A stretch of 64,000 bases of DNA. It comes from Actinoplanes siamensis. GTDB lineage: Bacteria > Actinomycetota > Actinomycetes > Mycobacteriales > Micromonosporaceae. The stretch lies in the NCBI RefSeq assembly GCF_016862395.1, contig NZ_BOMW01000004.1:1-64000 (forward strand), read 5' to 3'. The notes beneath the pieces were generated by a model that was given only the letters and a program-made list of their open reading frames with translations, was not told the origin of the DNA and made no database searches. Both the position numbers and the translations under genes were made by a program. The first letter of the stretch is position 1; each line of letters opens with the position of its first letter. Below, in pieces: positions 36,032-43,831 of the stretch.

Positions 36032-36057
36032 AACTTTTGTCACAACCAGCAAAAGTT
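36032..36057. promoter_or_regulatory. Inverted repeat AACTTTTG / CAAAAGTT
   Basis: Perfect 8-bp arms (36032-36039 and 36050-36057) separated by 10 bases. A half-site-like AAAAGTT occurs again at 35987-35993, closer to the PQQ dehydrogenase gene. Candidate operator for a sugar-responsive regulator; the regulator is unknown. Confidence 0.45.
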
Positions 36058-36239
36058 CGGGTCCGGCTCACTCGTGGCGCGGTCGTGACTCGGTGCGAGG
36101 CTCGTCGATCCTCTGGTGCCCGATACAGCGGTGGGAGATCACGTGTTCTCCTGGCGGCGGCACGGGATGCGCACGGTTGCGGCTGGGTTCCAGCGCTGCC
36201 ACGGCCCTGCGATGACCACCGCGGAGGCCAGCTGAGAAA

Positions 36240-36290
36240 GCCGGGCTGGTGCTCATGGCGGCAAAAGCCGCCGATGAGCACCAGCCCGGC
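36240..36290. terminator. Long hairpin terminator of the esterase gene
   Basis: Arms 36240-36262 and 36267-36290 pair over 23 bp with one bulged G, around an AAAA loop. It lies 95 bases past the stop of the minus-strand esterase gene; one side continues into a T-rich stretch on the minus strand. Confidence 0.75.
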
Positions 36291-36384
36291 GGGGGAAGCC
36301 GGCTCTCCGCTGCACCCAGCCGCGGGAACGCCCACCCGGGAGCCGTCGTCCGATCCGGCCGATGGCGGGTGAGCGCCGCCGGTG

Positions 36385-37674
36385 CTAGCTCACCGCGCAG
36401 GCCGCGCCGTTGAGCGTGAACGACGTGGGCTTCGCGGCGTTTCCGGTATGGGTCGCCTGGAAGCCGATGGAGACCGAGCCGTTCGGGGCGATGACCGCGT
36501 TGTAGGCGGCGTTGCGCGCCGTCACCTGTCCGGACGGCGCGGAGTAGGTGGCGCTCCACCCGGACGTGATGGTCTGCCCGGCCGGCAGGGTGAAAACCAG
36601 GGACCAGCCGTCGATGCTCCCGGCGCCACTGTTGACGATGGTGATCGTCGAGGTGAGGCCGTTGTTCCAGGCGTTGACGGTGTCGGTGACCCGGCACGCC
36701 CCGGTGACCGGAGGCGACGACGACGGCGGGACCGACGGCTCGGCGGTGATCCCGAAGAAGGCGATGGCCGCGGCGGCCATGCCGCTGGAGGGCAGGGTGT
36801 GCCCGGCGCCCTGGACGCTGTACGCCTCGACCTGGACGGCGCCCGTGGCGTCGGCGTACCGGCGGCGGTTCCAGCCGGGCTGCGGGGTGTCGCTGGACGT
36901 GGGCGTCTGGCTGAGCCCGAACACGTTGGTCCACTGCTCGATGGACTCCTGGAGCAGCTGGTACGGCACCAGCGTGTCGGCGGTGCCGTGCCAGAGCTGC
37001 ACCCGCGGGCGTGGACCGCTGTAGCCGGGGACGACCCGGCGGACCGCGTCGCCCCACTGCTGCGGCGTACGGTTCATCGCACCGCCGGTGCACCGGCTCG
37101 TGCCGGGCGGATAGTCGGCGGCGCCGGCGAAGCAGTCGAACGGCACGCCCATGAAGGCCGCTCCCGCCTTGAACAGGTCGGGGTAGAGCGCGAGCAGGTG
37201 CTGGGTCATCATGCCGCCGGACGAGCTGCCGGTGGCGTACACCCGGTTCAGGTCGCCGCCGTACTGCCGCCCGGCGTAGGAGACCATCGACGCGATGGAG
37301 ACCGGGTCGCTGCCGCCGTCGCGTGTCTTCGCGGCCGTCGACCAGGTGTCGAAGCACCTGCCGAAGCCGGCCTCCTGCATCGCGGACGGGTAGATCACGA
37401 TGAACCCGTACCGGTCGGCGAGCGAGGCGAACTCGCTGCCGGAGTAGAAGCCGGGACCGGAGCCGCCGCAGCCGTGCATGGCCACCACGATCGGCGGGCT
37501 GGCCGGGCGGACGTCCGGCACGTAGACGTGCATGCGCATGCCGCCGGGGTTGCTGCCGAACGCGGTGACCTCGGTCAACGAGGCCGCGAACGCCGGTCGT
37601 GCCGCCGGGACGGCCAACCCGGCCACGGCCAGCGCGCCGGCCACGGCCAGCAGCACCTTCCGTCTGATCTTCAT
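36385..37674 (-). CDS. Secreted PHB-depolymerase/CE1-type esterase with CBM2
   Basis: A 429-residue exported protein. The signal peptide (1-30) ends AFA. The esterase domain (about 31-315) belongs to the PHB depolymerase/feruloyl-acetylxylan esterase group: VVAMHGCGGSGPGF (oxyanion loop), ATGSSSGGMMTQHL with the serine near residue 151, HGTADTLVPY (acid), and QGAGHTLPSSG (histidine). After a Ser/Pro linker (PSSSPPV) a CBM2 domain (about 330-429) with WNNGLTSTITIVNSG and NGAACAVS binds cellulose or xylan. It probably removes acetyl or feruloyl groups from plant wall polymers. A good GAGGAG precedes the ATG. Confidence 0.9.
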   Translation of the reverse strand: MKIRRKVLLAVAGALAVAGLAVPAARPAFAASLTEVTAFGSNPGGMRMHVYVPDVRPASPPIVVAMHGCGGSGPGFYSGSEFASLADRYGFIVIYPSAMQEAGFGRCFDTWSTAAKTRDGGSDPVSIASMVSYAGRQYGGDLNRVYATGSSSGGMMTQHLLALYPDLFKAGAAFMGVPFDCFAGAADYPPGTSRCTGGAMNRTPQQWGDAVRRVVPGYSGPRPRVQLWHGTADTLVPYQLLQESIEQWTNVFGLSQTPTSSDTPQPGWNRRRYADATGAVQVEAYSVQGAGHTLPSSGMAAAAIAFFGITAEPSVPPSSSPPVTGACRVTDTVNAWNNGLTSTITIVNSGAGSIDGWSLVFTLPAGQTITSGWSATYSAPSGQVTARNAAYNAVIAPNGSVSIGFQATHTGNAAKPTSFTLNGAACAVS

Positions 37675-37805
37675 CCTCGTGACTCCTCGGGGAAGAGGCG
37701 CGGGCAGCGGGCGCCGGCGCACACCGCTGTGCCCGGCCGTCTCGCGTGACCCGGCGCCACAGGCGTCGAATGTCACTTAGCTTCCTCGGCGGTCACAAAA
37801 CTGTC

Positions 37806-37823
37806 AATCGAAGTTGATCGATT
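37806..37823. promoter_or_regulatory. Inverted repeat AATCGA / TCGATT in the divergent gap
   Basis: Six-bp arms (37806-37811, 37818-37823) with a 6-base spacer in an AT-rich patch between the esterase and PaaX-type genes. It may be the PaaX-type autoregulatory site, but the arms are short. Confidence 0.35.
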
Positions 37824-37897
37824 CAGCCGGTGGCGCGGCTCGATCGGCGGTCTACAGTCGGGAGTCGACACCACCGAGATCTTGCGGAGCGCCGCCC

Positions 37898-38860
37898 TTG
37901 ACCAGCCCGTACGACATCGAGGAGATCTTTCCCGACGACGCCGCGGACCCGGTGCGGCTGCCGCGCCGGCAGGCCGGCAGCTCGTCCCAGGAACTGGCGG
38001 TGACGTTGCTGGCGGACTACACCCTGCGCACCAGGGCCTGGATGCCGTCGGCCGCGGTCGTCGCCCTGCTGTCGGAGAGCCGCGTGAGCACCGCGGCGGC
38101 CCGCGCCGCCATCAGCCGGCTCGCCCGCCGCGGGGTGCTCGAGGGCCGCCGGGACGGCAGGCAGAGCTCGTACCGGCTGACCGTGGCCGCCGCCACGTTC
38201 CTTGCCGTCGGCGGAAGCGCCATCGTCTCGCCCGCCGACGGCGATCCGCCGTGGGACGAGCATTGGACGCTTGTCGCCTTCTCGTTGCCGCAGACCGAAA
38301 GCGCCCAACGGCGAGGGCTGCGCGCGCAGCTGCGGTGGATGGGCTTCGCGCCGTTGTACGACGGCCTGTGGGTTTCGCCGCGTGATCGCACCGACAAGGT
38401 CCGGGCGCAACTGGCCCCCTTCGCCCCCGGCGCCGTCACCGTGTTCCGTGCCCGGCACGTCGACGTGCGGGCCGCCGGCGGGCGGGCCCCCATCGACGCC
38501 TGGGACACGGCGGCGATCGCCGCGGAGTACGAGTCGTTCGTCCGGCGCTGGAGCCCGACGCCGCCCCGGATGGAGGCCGGGGAGGTCGCCGGCGCGGAAG
38601 CGGTTCGCGTCCGTACCGACGTCATGGACACGTACCGGCGTCTACCCATCCTCGACCCCCAGCTGCCCGGCCGCCTGCTGCCGCCGGGCTGGCTGCGCGG
38701 ACCGGCCCGCAAGCTGTTCGTCGCCATCTACGACGGGCTCGCGGAGACCGCCGAGGGTCATGTCCGCGCCGTCGCCGCCCGCTTCGCCGTCGCGCCCCCG
38801 CCCGGCATCCGTGCGCACACCGTGGCGCAACTGGCAGCCGGTCTGCCGCGGTCCGGGTGA
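37898..38860 (+). CDS. PaaX family transcriptional regulator
   Basis: A 320-residue PaaX-type protein, the second in this window. The N-terminal winged helix spans about residues 35-95 (RAAISRLARRGVLEGRR). The central PaaX domain has WDEHWTLVAFSLPQ and RGLRAQLRWMGFAPLYDGLWVSP, partly quoted here as LRWMGFAPLYDGLWV. The C-terminal domain holds DPQLPGRLLPPGWLRGPAR. It lies 0.7 kb from a phenylacetate-CoA ligase gene, the classical PaaX target, so control by phenylacetyl-CoA is a reasonable guess. The TTG at 37898 has GGAG upstream; the open frame runs 28 codons further without support. Confidence 0.85.
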   Translation: MTSPYDIEEIFPDDAADPVRLPRRQAGSSSQELAVTLLADYTLRTRAWMPSAAVVALLSESRVSTAAARAAISRLARRGVLEGRRDGRQSSYRLTVAAATFLAVGGSAIVSPADGDPPWDEHWTLVAFSLPQTESAQRRGLRAQLRWMGFAPLYDGLWVSPRDRTDKVRAQLAPFAPGAVTVFRARHVDVRAAGGRAPIDAWDTAAIAAEYESFVRRWSPTPPRMEAGEVAGAEAVRVRTDVMDTYRRLPILDPQLPGRLLPPGWLRGPARKLFVAIYDGLAETAEGHVRAVAARFAVAPPPGIRAHTVAQLAAGLPRSG

Positions 38861-38896
38861 CCGTCCGACGGGGTACGGGCCGGGCGCCGGCTCGAG

Positions 38897-39066
38897 GTGA
38901 CCAGCCAGCACAGCCACCCGGAACAGACGGTCGCCCTGCCGGGCGAGAAGACCATCGGCCGGTTCATCCCGGTCAGCTGCCCGAGCGGCTCACCGGCGGC
39001 GGCCTGGCCCAGGCGACCACCGCGAACGGCATGGTCACCGGGATGGCCGACGTCTACACGCCCTGA
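38897..39066 (+). pseudogene. Possible frameshifted small gene
   Basis: From GTG 38897 one frame gives a sensible-looking start (MTSQHSHPEQTVALPGEKTI, then GRFIPVS), and near 38985 the neighbouring frame takes over with LTGGGLAQATTANGMVTGM and ends ADVYTP before a TGA at 39064. Neither frame alone looks coding along its whole length. This fits a short gene broken by a one-base shift, or a sequencing error. I do not recognise the product. Confidence 0.25.
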
Positions 39067-39530
39067 GCGCCGGCGGCGGCCGCCACGGTCAGCGCCCGCG
39101 CCGCGTGGTGGTTCATGTCCAGCTCGCTGTGGATCACGTCGAGGACCGTCCGGTCCGTCCCGATCACGAACGTCATCCGCCGGGTGCCGAGCGCGCCCGG
39201 GCCCAGCTTGCGCTTCACGCCGTACGCCGCGATGGTCTCCGAGCCCGGGTCGGACAGCAGCGGATAGTCGAAGGTGTAGGTCTCCGCGAACTGCTTCTGC
39301 TTCTCCACCGGATCCCGGCTGATGCCGACCCGCTGCACGCCTGCCGCGCGGTACTCCGCCGCCAGGTCGCGGAAGTGGCAGGCCTCCGCGGTGCACCCCC
39401 TGGTCATCGCCCCGGGGTAGAAGAACAGGACGACGGGCCCCTCCGCGAGCAGGTCGGTCAACCGCCGCGGCGTGCCGTCCTGGTCGGGCAGTGCGAAGTC
39501 GGGCGCGAGGTCGCCCTTGCCGATGCTCAT
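39054..39530 (-). CDS. bcp: Peroxiredoxin, Bcp/PrxQ type
   Basis: A 158-residue cytoplasmic peroxidase. The PrxQ active site is GCTAEACHFRD around residues 44-54, with the peroxidatic cysteine in GCT and the resolving cysteine five residues later. The start (GDLAPDFALPDQDG) and LLSDPGSETIAAYGV are standard. It reduces peroxides using thioredoxin-type donors. It diverges from the paaK gene by about 60 bases. The ATG at 39530 is the only sensible start; the open frame upstream is antisense to paaK. Confidence 0.95.
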   Translation of the reverse strand: MSIGKGDLAPDFALPDQDGTPRRLTDLLAEGPVVLFFYPGAMTRGCTAEACHFRDLAAEYRAAGVQRVGISRDPVEKQKQFAETYTFDYPLLSDPGSETIAAYGVKRKLGPGALGTRRMTFVIGTDRTVLDVIHSELDMNHHAARALTVAAAAGAQGV

Positions 39531-39593
39531 CCGATCAAGGGTACGCAAGCTGTAATACCGTGGCACGAGGACGGCATCCGCGCCGGCGAAGGA

Positions 39594-40895
39594 GTGGCAC
39601 GTGTCGACCTGACCCCGCGCCCCGAGGACCTCGACCCGATCGAGACCGCCTCCGCCGACGAGCTGCGCGCCCTGCAACTGGACCGGCTGCGGTGGACGCT
39701 GCGCCACGCGTACGAGAACGTGCCCTTCTACCGCCGCACGTTCGAAGCGGCAGGCGTCCACCCGGACGATTGCCGCAGCCTCGCGGATCTGACCCGCTTC
39801 CCTTACACCACCAAACAAGACCTGCGGGACAACTATCCGTACGGGATGTTCGCCGTCCCCCGCGACCGTGTCGCCCGCATCCACGCCTCCAGCGGCACCA
39901 CCGGCCGGCCCACCGTCGTCGGCTACACCCGCCGCGACCTCGACACCTGGTCCGGCGTGATGGCCCGGTCGATCCGCGCGGCCGGCGGGCGCCCCGGGCA
40001 CCGGGTGCACGTGGCGTACGGATACGGGCTGTTCACCGGCGGGCTCGGCGCCCACTACGGCGCCGAGCGCCTGGGCTGCACTGTCATCCCGGTCTCCGGC
40101 GGCATGACCGAACGACAGGTCCGCCTGATCGCCGACTTCGAGCCGGACGTCATCATGGCCACCCCGTCCTACCTGCTGACCATCCTGGACGAGATCGAGC
40201 GCCAGGGCCTCGACCCGAGGAGCACCAGCCTCAAGGTCGGCATCCTGGGCGCCGAGCCGTGGACCGAGGACATGCGCCGCGAGGTGGAGAGCCGCCTGGA
40301 CATGCACGCCGTCGACCTCTACGGGCTGTCCGAGGTGATCGGCCCCGGCGTCGGCCAGGAGTGCGTCGAGACAAAGGACGGCCTGCACGTCTGGGAGGAC
40401 CACTTCTACCCGGAGGTGATCGACCCGTCGTCCGAGCGGCCACTGCCCGACGGCGAGACCGGCGAGCTGGTGTTCACCTCGCTCACCAAGGAGGCGATGC
40501 CGATCGTCCGGTACCGCACCCGCGACCTGACCCGGCTGCTGCCCGGCACCGCCCGGCCGATGCGCCGGATGGAGCGGGTGACCGGCCGCAGCGACGACAT
40601 GATGATCCTGCGCGGGGTCAACGTGTTCCCCACCCAGATCGAGGAGCTGATCCTGCGGGTGCCCGGCCTGGCGCCGCACTACCAGTGCGTGCTGGACCGG
40701 CCGGGGCGGCTTGACGAGCTGACCGTCCGGGTGGAGGCGCGCTCCGGGGCGGCCGGGGACAGCCCCGGCCGTACCCTCGAAGAACTGATCAAGAACACCG
40801 TCGGGGTTTCCGCGCGGGTCGAGGTGGTGCCGCCGACCGTCCTGGAACGCTCGATCGGCAAGGCCCGCCGTATCGTGGACAACCGCCCCCGCTGA
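39594..40895 (+). CDS. paaK: Phenylacetate-CoA ligase
   Basis: A 433-residue ANL-superfamily ligase, the normal length of PaaK. It activates phenylacetate (or a related aryl acid) with ATP and CoA. The phosphate loop is HASSGTTGRPTVVGYT (about residue 98), the core motif is DLYGLSEVIGPGVGQEC, and the hinge/C-terminal part has GRSDDMMILRGVNVFPTQIE, quoted here in pieces: RSDDMMILRG and VNVFPTQIE. The final lysine loop is SIGKARRIVDNR. GTG 39594 is the best start in frame. No other paa genes are nearby, so the product may enter a pathway encoded elsewhere. A PaaX-type gene lies upstream. Confidence 0.92.
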   Translation: MARVDLTPRPEDLDPIETASADELRALQLDRLRWTLRHAYENVPFYRRTFEAAGVHPDDCRSLADLTRFPYTTKQDLRDNYPYGMFAVPRDRVARIHASSGTTGRPTVVGYTRRDLDTWSGVMARSIRAAGGRPGHRVHVAYGYGLFTGGLGAHYGAERLGCTVIPVSGGMTERQVRLIADFEPDVIMATPSYLLTILDEIERQGLDPRSTSLKVGILGAEPWTEDMRREVESRLDMHAVDLYGLSEVIGPGVGQECVETKDGLHVWEDHFYPEVIDPSSERPLPDGETGELVFTSLTKEAMPIVRYRTRDLTRLLPGTARPMRRMERVTGRSDDMMILRGVNVFPTQIEELILRVPGLAPHYQCVLDRPGRLDELTVRVEARSGAAGDSPGRTLEELIKNTVGVSARVEVVPPTVLERSIGKARRIVDNRPR

Positions 40896-40905
40896 TCACC
40901 GCCGA

Positions 40906-40979
40906 CCTCCCGGCGACGCCGCGCGGACGGCGACCGGCGCCGCTCGGAACCCGCCGCCTGCCTCCCGGCGACGCCGCGC
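40906..40979. repeat. 19-base direct repeat in a GC-rich gap
   Basis: CCTCCCGGCGACGCCGCGC occurs at 40906-40924 and again at 40961-40979 between paaK and the convergent F420-type gene. No known element is recognised. Confidence 0.7.
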
Positions 40980-41011
40980 CGAGCCGACGGCGGCCGACCG
41001 CCCCGCCCGGG

Positions 41012-41401
41012 TCACCTCGCCCGGGAGCCGAAGGTGACCTCGACGAGCGGGCTGTTCGCCACCCAGACCTCCAGCTCCTGGCCCGGCTTGCTGGTGAACT
41101 CGCTGAGCGGGGCGAGCAGCCCGGCCAGGACCTTCTCCCGCTCGACCGGGTCGGTGACCGGGCGGGCGGTCGCCGGCAGGTCGGCGGTCGCCGACTCCTT
41201 GAGGTGGAACGTGAATTCCGGGTGTGCGACGAGATTGGCGTACCAGTCGCGGGGGCGGCCGGGGGTGCCGGAAATGTAGTAACGGCCGTCCACCCGGTGG
41301 AACCAGATTTCGATCCGGCGCGGTTCGCCGGTCCGGCGGCCGACGGTGGTGATGTCGATGACCCGGTCCTGCGCCAGCGCCGTGGCGACCTCGTCGCTCA
41401 T
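41012..41401 (-). CDS. F420-type nitroreductase/deazaflavin family (DUF385) protein
   Basis: A 129-residue split-barrel protein. The start DRVIDITTVGRRTGEPRRIE, quoted within 20 residues, is the glycine/arginine cofactor-binding segment of Ddn/DUF385 proteins. Next come WFHRVDGRYYISGTPGRPRDW and WYANLVAHPEF, whose NLxxNP-type stretch is LVAHPE here. These proteins bind F420 and reduce various acceptors, though many have unknown substrates. It stands alone, converging with paaK. The ATG is immediately followed by the fold. Confidence 0.85.
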   Translation of the reverse strand: MSDEVATALAQDRVIDITTVGRRTGEPRRIEIWFHRVDGRYYISGTPGRPRDWYANLVAHPEFTFHLKESATADLPATARPVTDPVEREKVLAGLLAPLSEFTSKPGQELEVWVANSPLVEVTFGSRAR

Positions 41402-41848
41402 GCTCGCTGCTCCCCTCGTGCGGTGCCGATAGCCTAGTGAGCCTATCGATATTCCCGCCTTATGGCGACCGGCCGACGCGGCCCGACCCGGTCACCGTCG
41501 CCGGACCGGTCGCGAGCCGTTCCTCCGCCGGCCCGAGCGACCGCCGCCGGCCAGCTGACCGCCGCCGGCTGACGCCAGGCGTGTCTCCGACGGCCCGAGG
41601 GACCCCTGACCGCCGGCCCACCGCCGTCGGCCTGTCCGTCGACACACCCCGCGCCCGGCCGCGACCCGGCGGCCGCCGGTCAGGGACGTCTCATGCTCTT
41701 GCCGGGCCCCGGCGCCCGCGGGCGTCGGGCGACACGACGTTTCCGGCGCAAGGGCATTCCGATTGATTGTCTGTAATATCACGCAGAGTTGCTATTCAGT
41801 CACAGATTCACTACAGCTGAGGTATCGATCGGTGTAGGGAGGTCGCTT
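41402..41848. other. Intergenic region with the asnB promoter
   Basis: About 450 bases. The first two thirds are very GC-rich with repeated GGCCGACC-like words and no convincing gene. The last 90 bases are AT-rich (TTGTCTGTAATATCACG and TTGCTATTCAGTCACAG), where the asnB promoter should lie. Confidence 0.5.
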
Positions 41849-43702
41849 GTGTGCGGAATCGTGGGCTGGGTCGACTACCAGCGGGACCTGCGGCGTGAGG
41901 GCGCGGTGCTGCGCGCCATGACCGCGACGATGAGTCTGCGCGGCCCCGACGCGGAGGGCATCTGGCTGGATCAGCACGTCGGCCTCGGCCATCGCCGGCT
42001 CGCCGTGATCGACCTGAACACCGGCGCGCAGCCGATGACTGTCGAGCACGACGGGGCGACGATCGCCGCGGTCACCTACAGCGGCGAGATCTACAACTAC
42101 CGGGAGCTACGGGCCGAGCTGCGCGGCCTGGGGCACGAGTTCCGCACCGAGAGCGACACCGAGGTGCTGCTGCACGCGTACCTGCAGTGGGGGTCCGCGT
42201 TCGCCGAGCGACTCAACGGGATGTACGCCTTCGGGCTCTGGGACCCGCGCGAGCAGGCGCTGCTGCTGGTCCGCGACCGGATGGGGATCAAGCCGCTCTA
42301 CTACCGCCGGATGGCCGATGGCGTGATCTTCGCCTCCGAGCCGAAGGGGGTGCTGGCCCATCCGCAGGTGCCGGCCGTGGTCGACAGCGACGGACTGCGT
42401 GAGCTGATCGCCATGGTGAAGACCCCCGGCCACGGCGTCTACCGGGACCTGCGGGAGGTCCGGCCGGGCGAGCTGATCCGGGTCGACCGTTCCGGGCTGC
42501 GCGCGACCCGGTACTGGACGCTCACCGCCCGGGAGCACACCGACGATCAGGCGACCACCGTCCGGACCGTCCGGGAACTGCTCGACGACATCGTCGGGCG
42601 GCAGCTGATCGCCGACGTGCCGCTGGGTGTGCTGCTCTCCGGCGGCCTCGACTCCTCGGCCATCACCGCGCTGGCCGCGAAGGCGCTCGGCGCCGCCGGG
42701 GCGGGACCGGTGCGCTCGTTCGCCGTGGACTTCGCCGGCCAGGCCGAGAACTTCCGGGCCGACGAGATGCGCGAGACCCCCGACACCCCGTTCGTGCACG
42801 ACGTGGCGCGGCACGTCGGCGCCGACCACAGCGACATCGTCCTCGACTCGCCGGCCCTGATGGATCCGCTGTACCGCGGCGCGGTCCTGACGGCGACCGA
42901 CCTGCCGTCCCCGCTCGGCGACATGTACACCTCGTTGTACCTGCTGTTCCGCGCGGTCCGGGAACGGTCGACCGTCGCCCTGTCCGGCGAGTCCGCCGAC
43001 GAGGTGTTCGGTGGCTACCGCTGGTTCCACGACCCGCAGGTGGTGGCCGCCGACACGTTCCCCTGGGTCGCCGCGTTGCAGGCCCTCTCGCCCGGCCCCC
43101 AGGTGCAGCTGTTCGCCCCGGACGTGGCCGGCAAGCTGGATCTGCCCGGCTATCAGGACGCGGCGTACCGGCAGGCGCTGACCGAGGTCGAACACGTGGA
43201 CGGCGAGTCCCCGGCCGAGCACCGGATGCGCGAGGTGAGCCATCTGCACCTGACCCGGTTCGTGCAGATCCTGCTGGACCGCAAGGACCGGATGAGCATG
43301 GCACACGGCCTGGAGGTACGGGTGCCGTTCTGCGACCACCGCCTGGTCGAGTACGTCTACAACGCGCCGTGGCGGTTGAAGACCTTCGACGGCCGCGAGA
43401 AGAGCCTGCTGCGGGCGGCCACCGCGGACGTGCTGCCGGCCTCGGTGGTGGCCCGGCGCAAGAGCCCGTACCCGTCCACCCAGGACCCCGCCTACGAGCA
43501 GATGCTGCGCACGCAGACCCGCGCGGTGCTGGCCGACCCGGACTCGCCGCTGCGTCCCCTGATCGACGACAAGCTCGCCGGCCAGCTGACCGGCGGCGAG
43601 TACGAGGGCAGCTCGCTCGCGCCGCTGCGGCACAGCATGGAGATGGTGCTGAGCCTCAACGAGTGGCTGACGCGCTACCCGGTGAGTCTGCGGCTCGACT
43701 GA
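41849..43702 (+). CDS. asnB: Asparagine synthase (glutamine-hydrolysing), AsnB type
   Basis: A 617-residue enzyme. GTG 41849 is immediately followed by the nucleophilic cysteine (CGIVGWVDY), which fixes the start; GGGAGG lies upstream. The class II glutaminase domain (1-210) has MSLRGPDAEG and SGEIYNYRELR. The synthetase domain has the PP-loop LSGGLDSSAI near residue 260 and SGESADEVFGGY. It makes asparagine from aspartate, glutamine and ATP. Some actinobacterial relatives amidate other substrates; no biosynthetic cluster surrounds this one, so a housekeeping or cell-wall amidating role is most likely. Confidence 0.95.
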   Translation: MCGIVGWVDYQRDLRREGAVLRAMTATMSLRGPDAEGIWLDQHVGLGHRRLAVIDLNTGAQPMTVEHDGATIAAVTYSGEIYNYRELRAELRGLGHEFRTESDTEVLLHAYLQWGSAFAERLNGMYAFGLWDPREQALLLVRDRMGIKPLYYRRMADGVIFASEPKGVLAHPQVPAVVDSDGLRELIAMVKTPGHGVYRDLREVRPGELIRVDRSGLRATRYWTLTAREHTDDQATTVRTVRELLDDIVGRQLIADVPLGVLLSGGLDSSAITALAAKALGAAGAGPVRSFAVDFAGQAENFRADEMRETPDTPFVHDVARHVGADHSDIVLDSPALMDPLYRGAVLTATDLPSPLGDMYTSLYLLFRAVRERSTVALSGESADEVFGGYRWFHDPQVVAADTFPWVAALQALSPGPQVQLFAPDVAGKLDLPGYQDAAYRQALTEVEHVDGESPAEHRMREVSHLHLTRFVQILLDRKDRMSMAHGLEVRVPFCDHRLVEYVYNAPWRLKTFDGREKSLLRAATADVLPASVVARRKSPYPSTQDPAYEQMLRTQTRAVLADPDSPLRPLIDDKLAGQLTGGEYEGSSLAPLRHSMEMVLSLNEWLTRYPVSLRLD

Positions 43703-43831
43703 TCCCCGGTGCTGGCGGTGCCGTCAGAAGTGCACGCGGCAACGTGTAGCACCCCTCGGCATCCGCATGGATTCTCTGGACATATCCGGCGAAGAGCCGG
43801 GTATGCCGCGTTCCCCTCAGAAGGGAGCGTC

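Larger units (their letters stand above)
35858..36384. other. Upstream region of the PQQ/ThuA operon
   Basis: About 530 bases without a convincing gene. The half next to the PQQ dehydrogenase gene is AT-rich (ACATTAAAAGTTCTGAA, 35982-35998) and contains the inverted repeat listed at 36032-36057, so the operon promoter and operator are probably here. The other half holds the hairpin at 36240-36290. Confidence 0.55.

Noticed and set aside
41437-41766. Open frame of 109 codons before asnB
   Set aside because: Low-complexity Pro/Arg/Asp-rich translation and repeated GGCCGACC words; no ribosome binding site.
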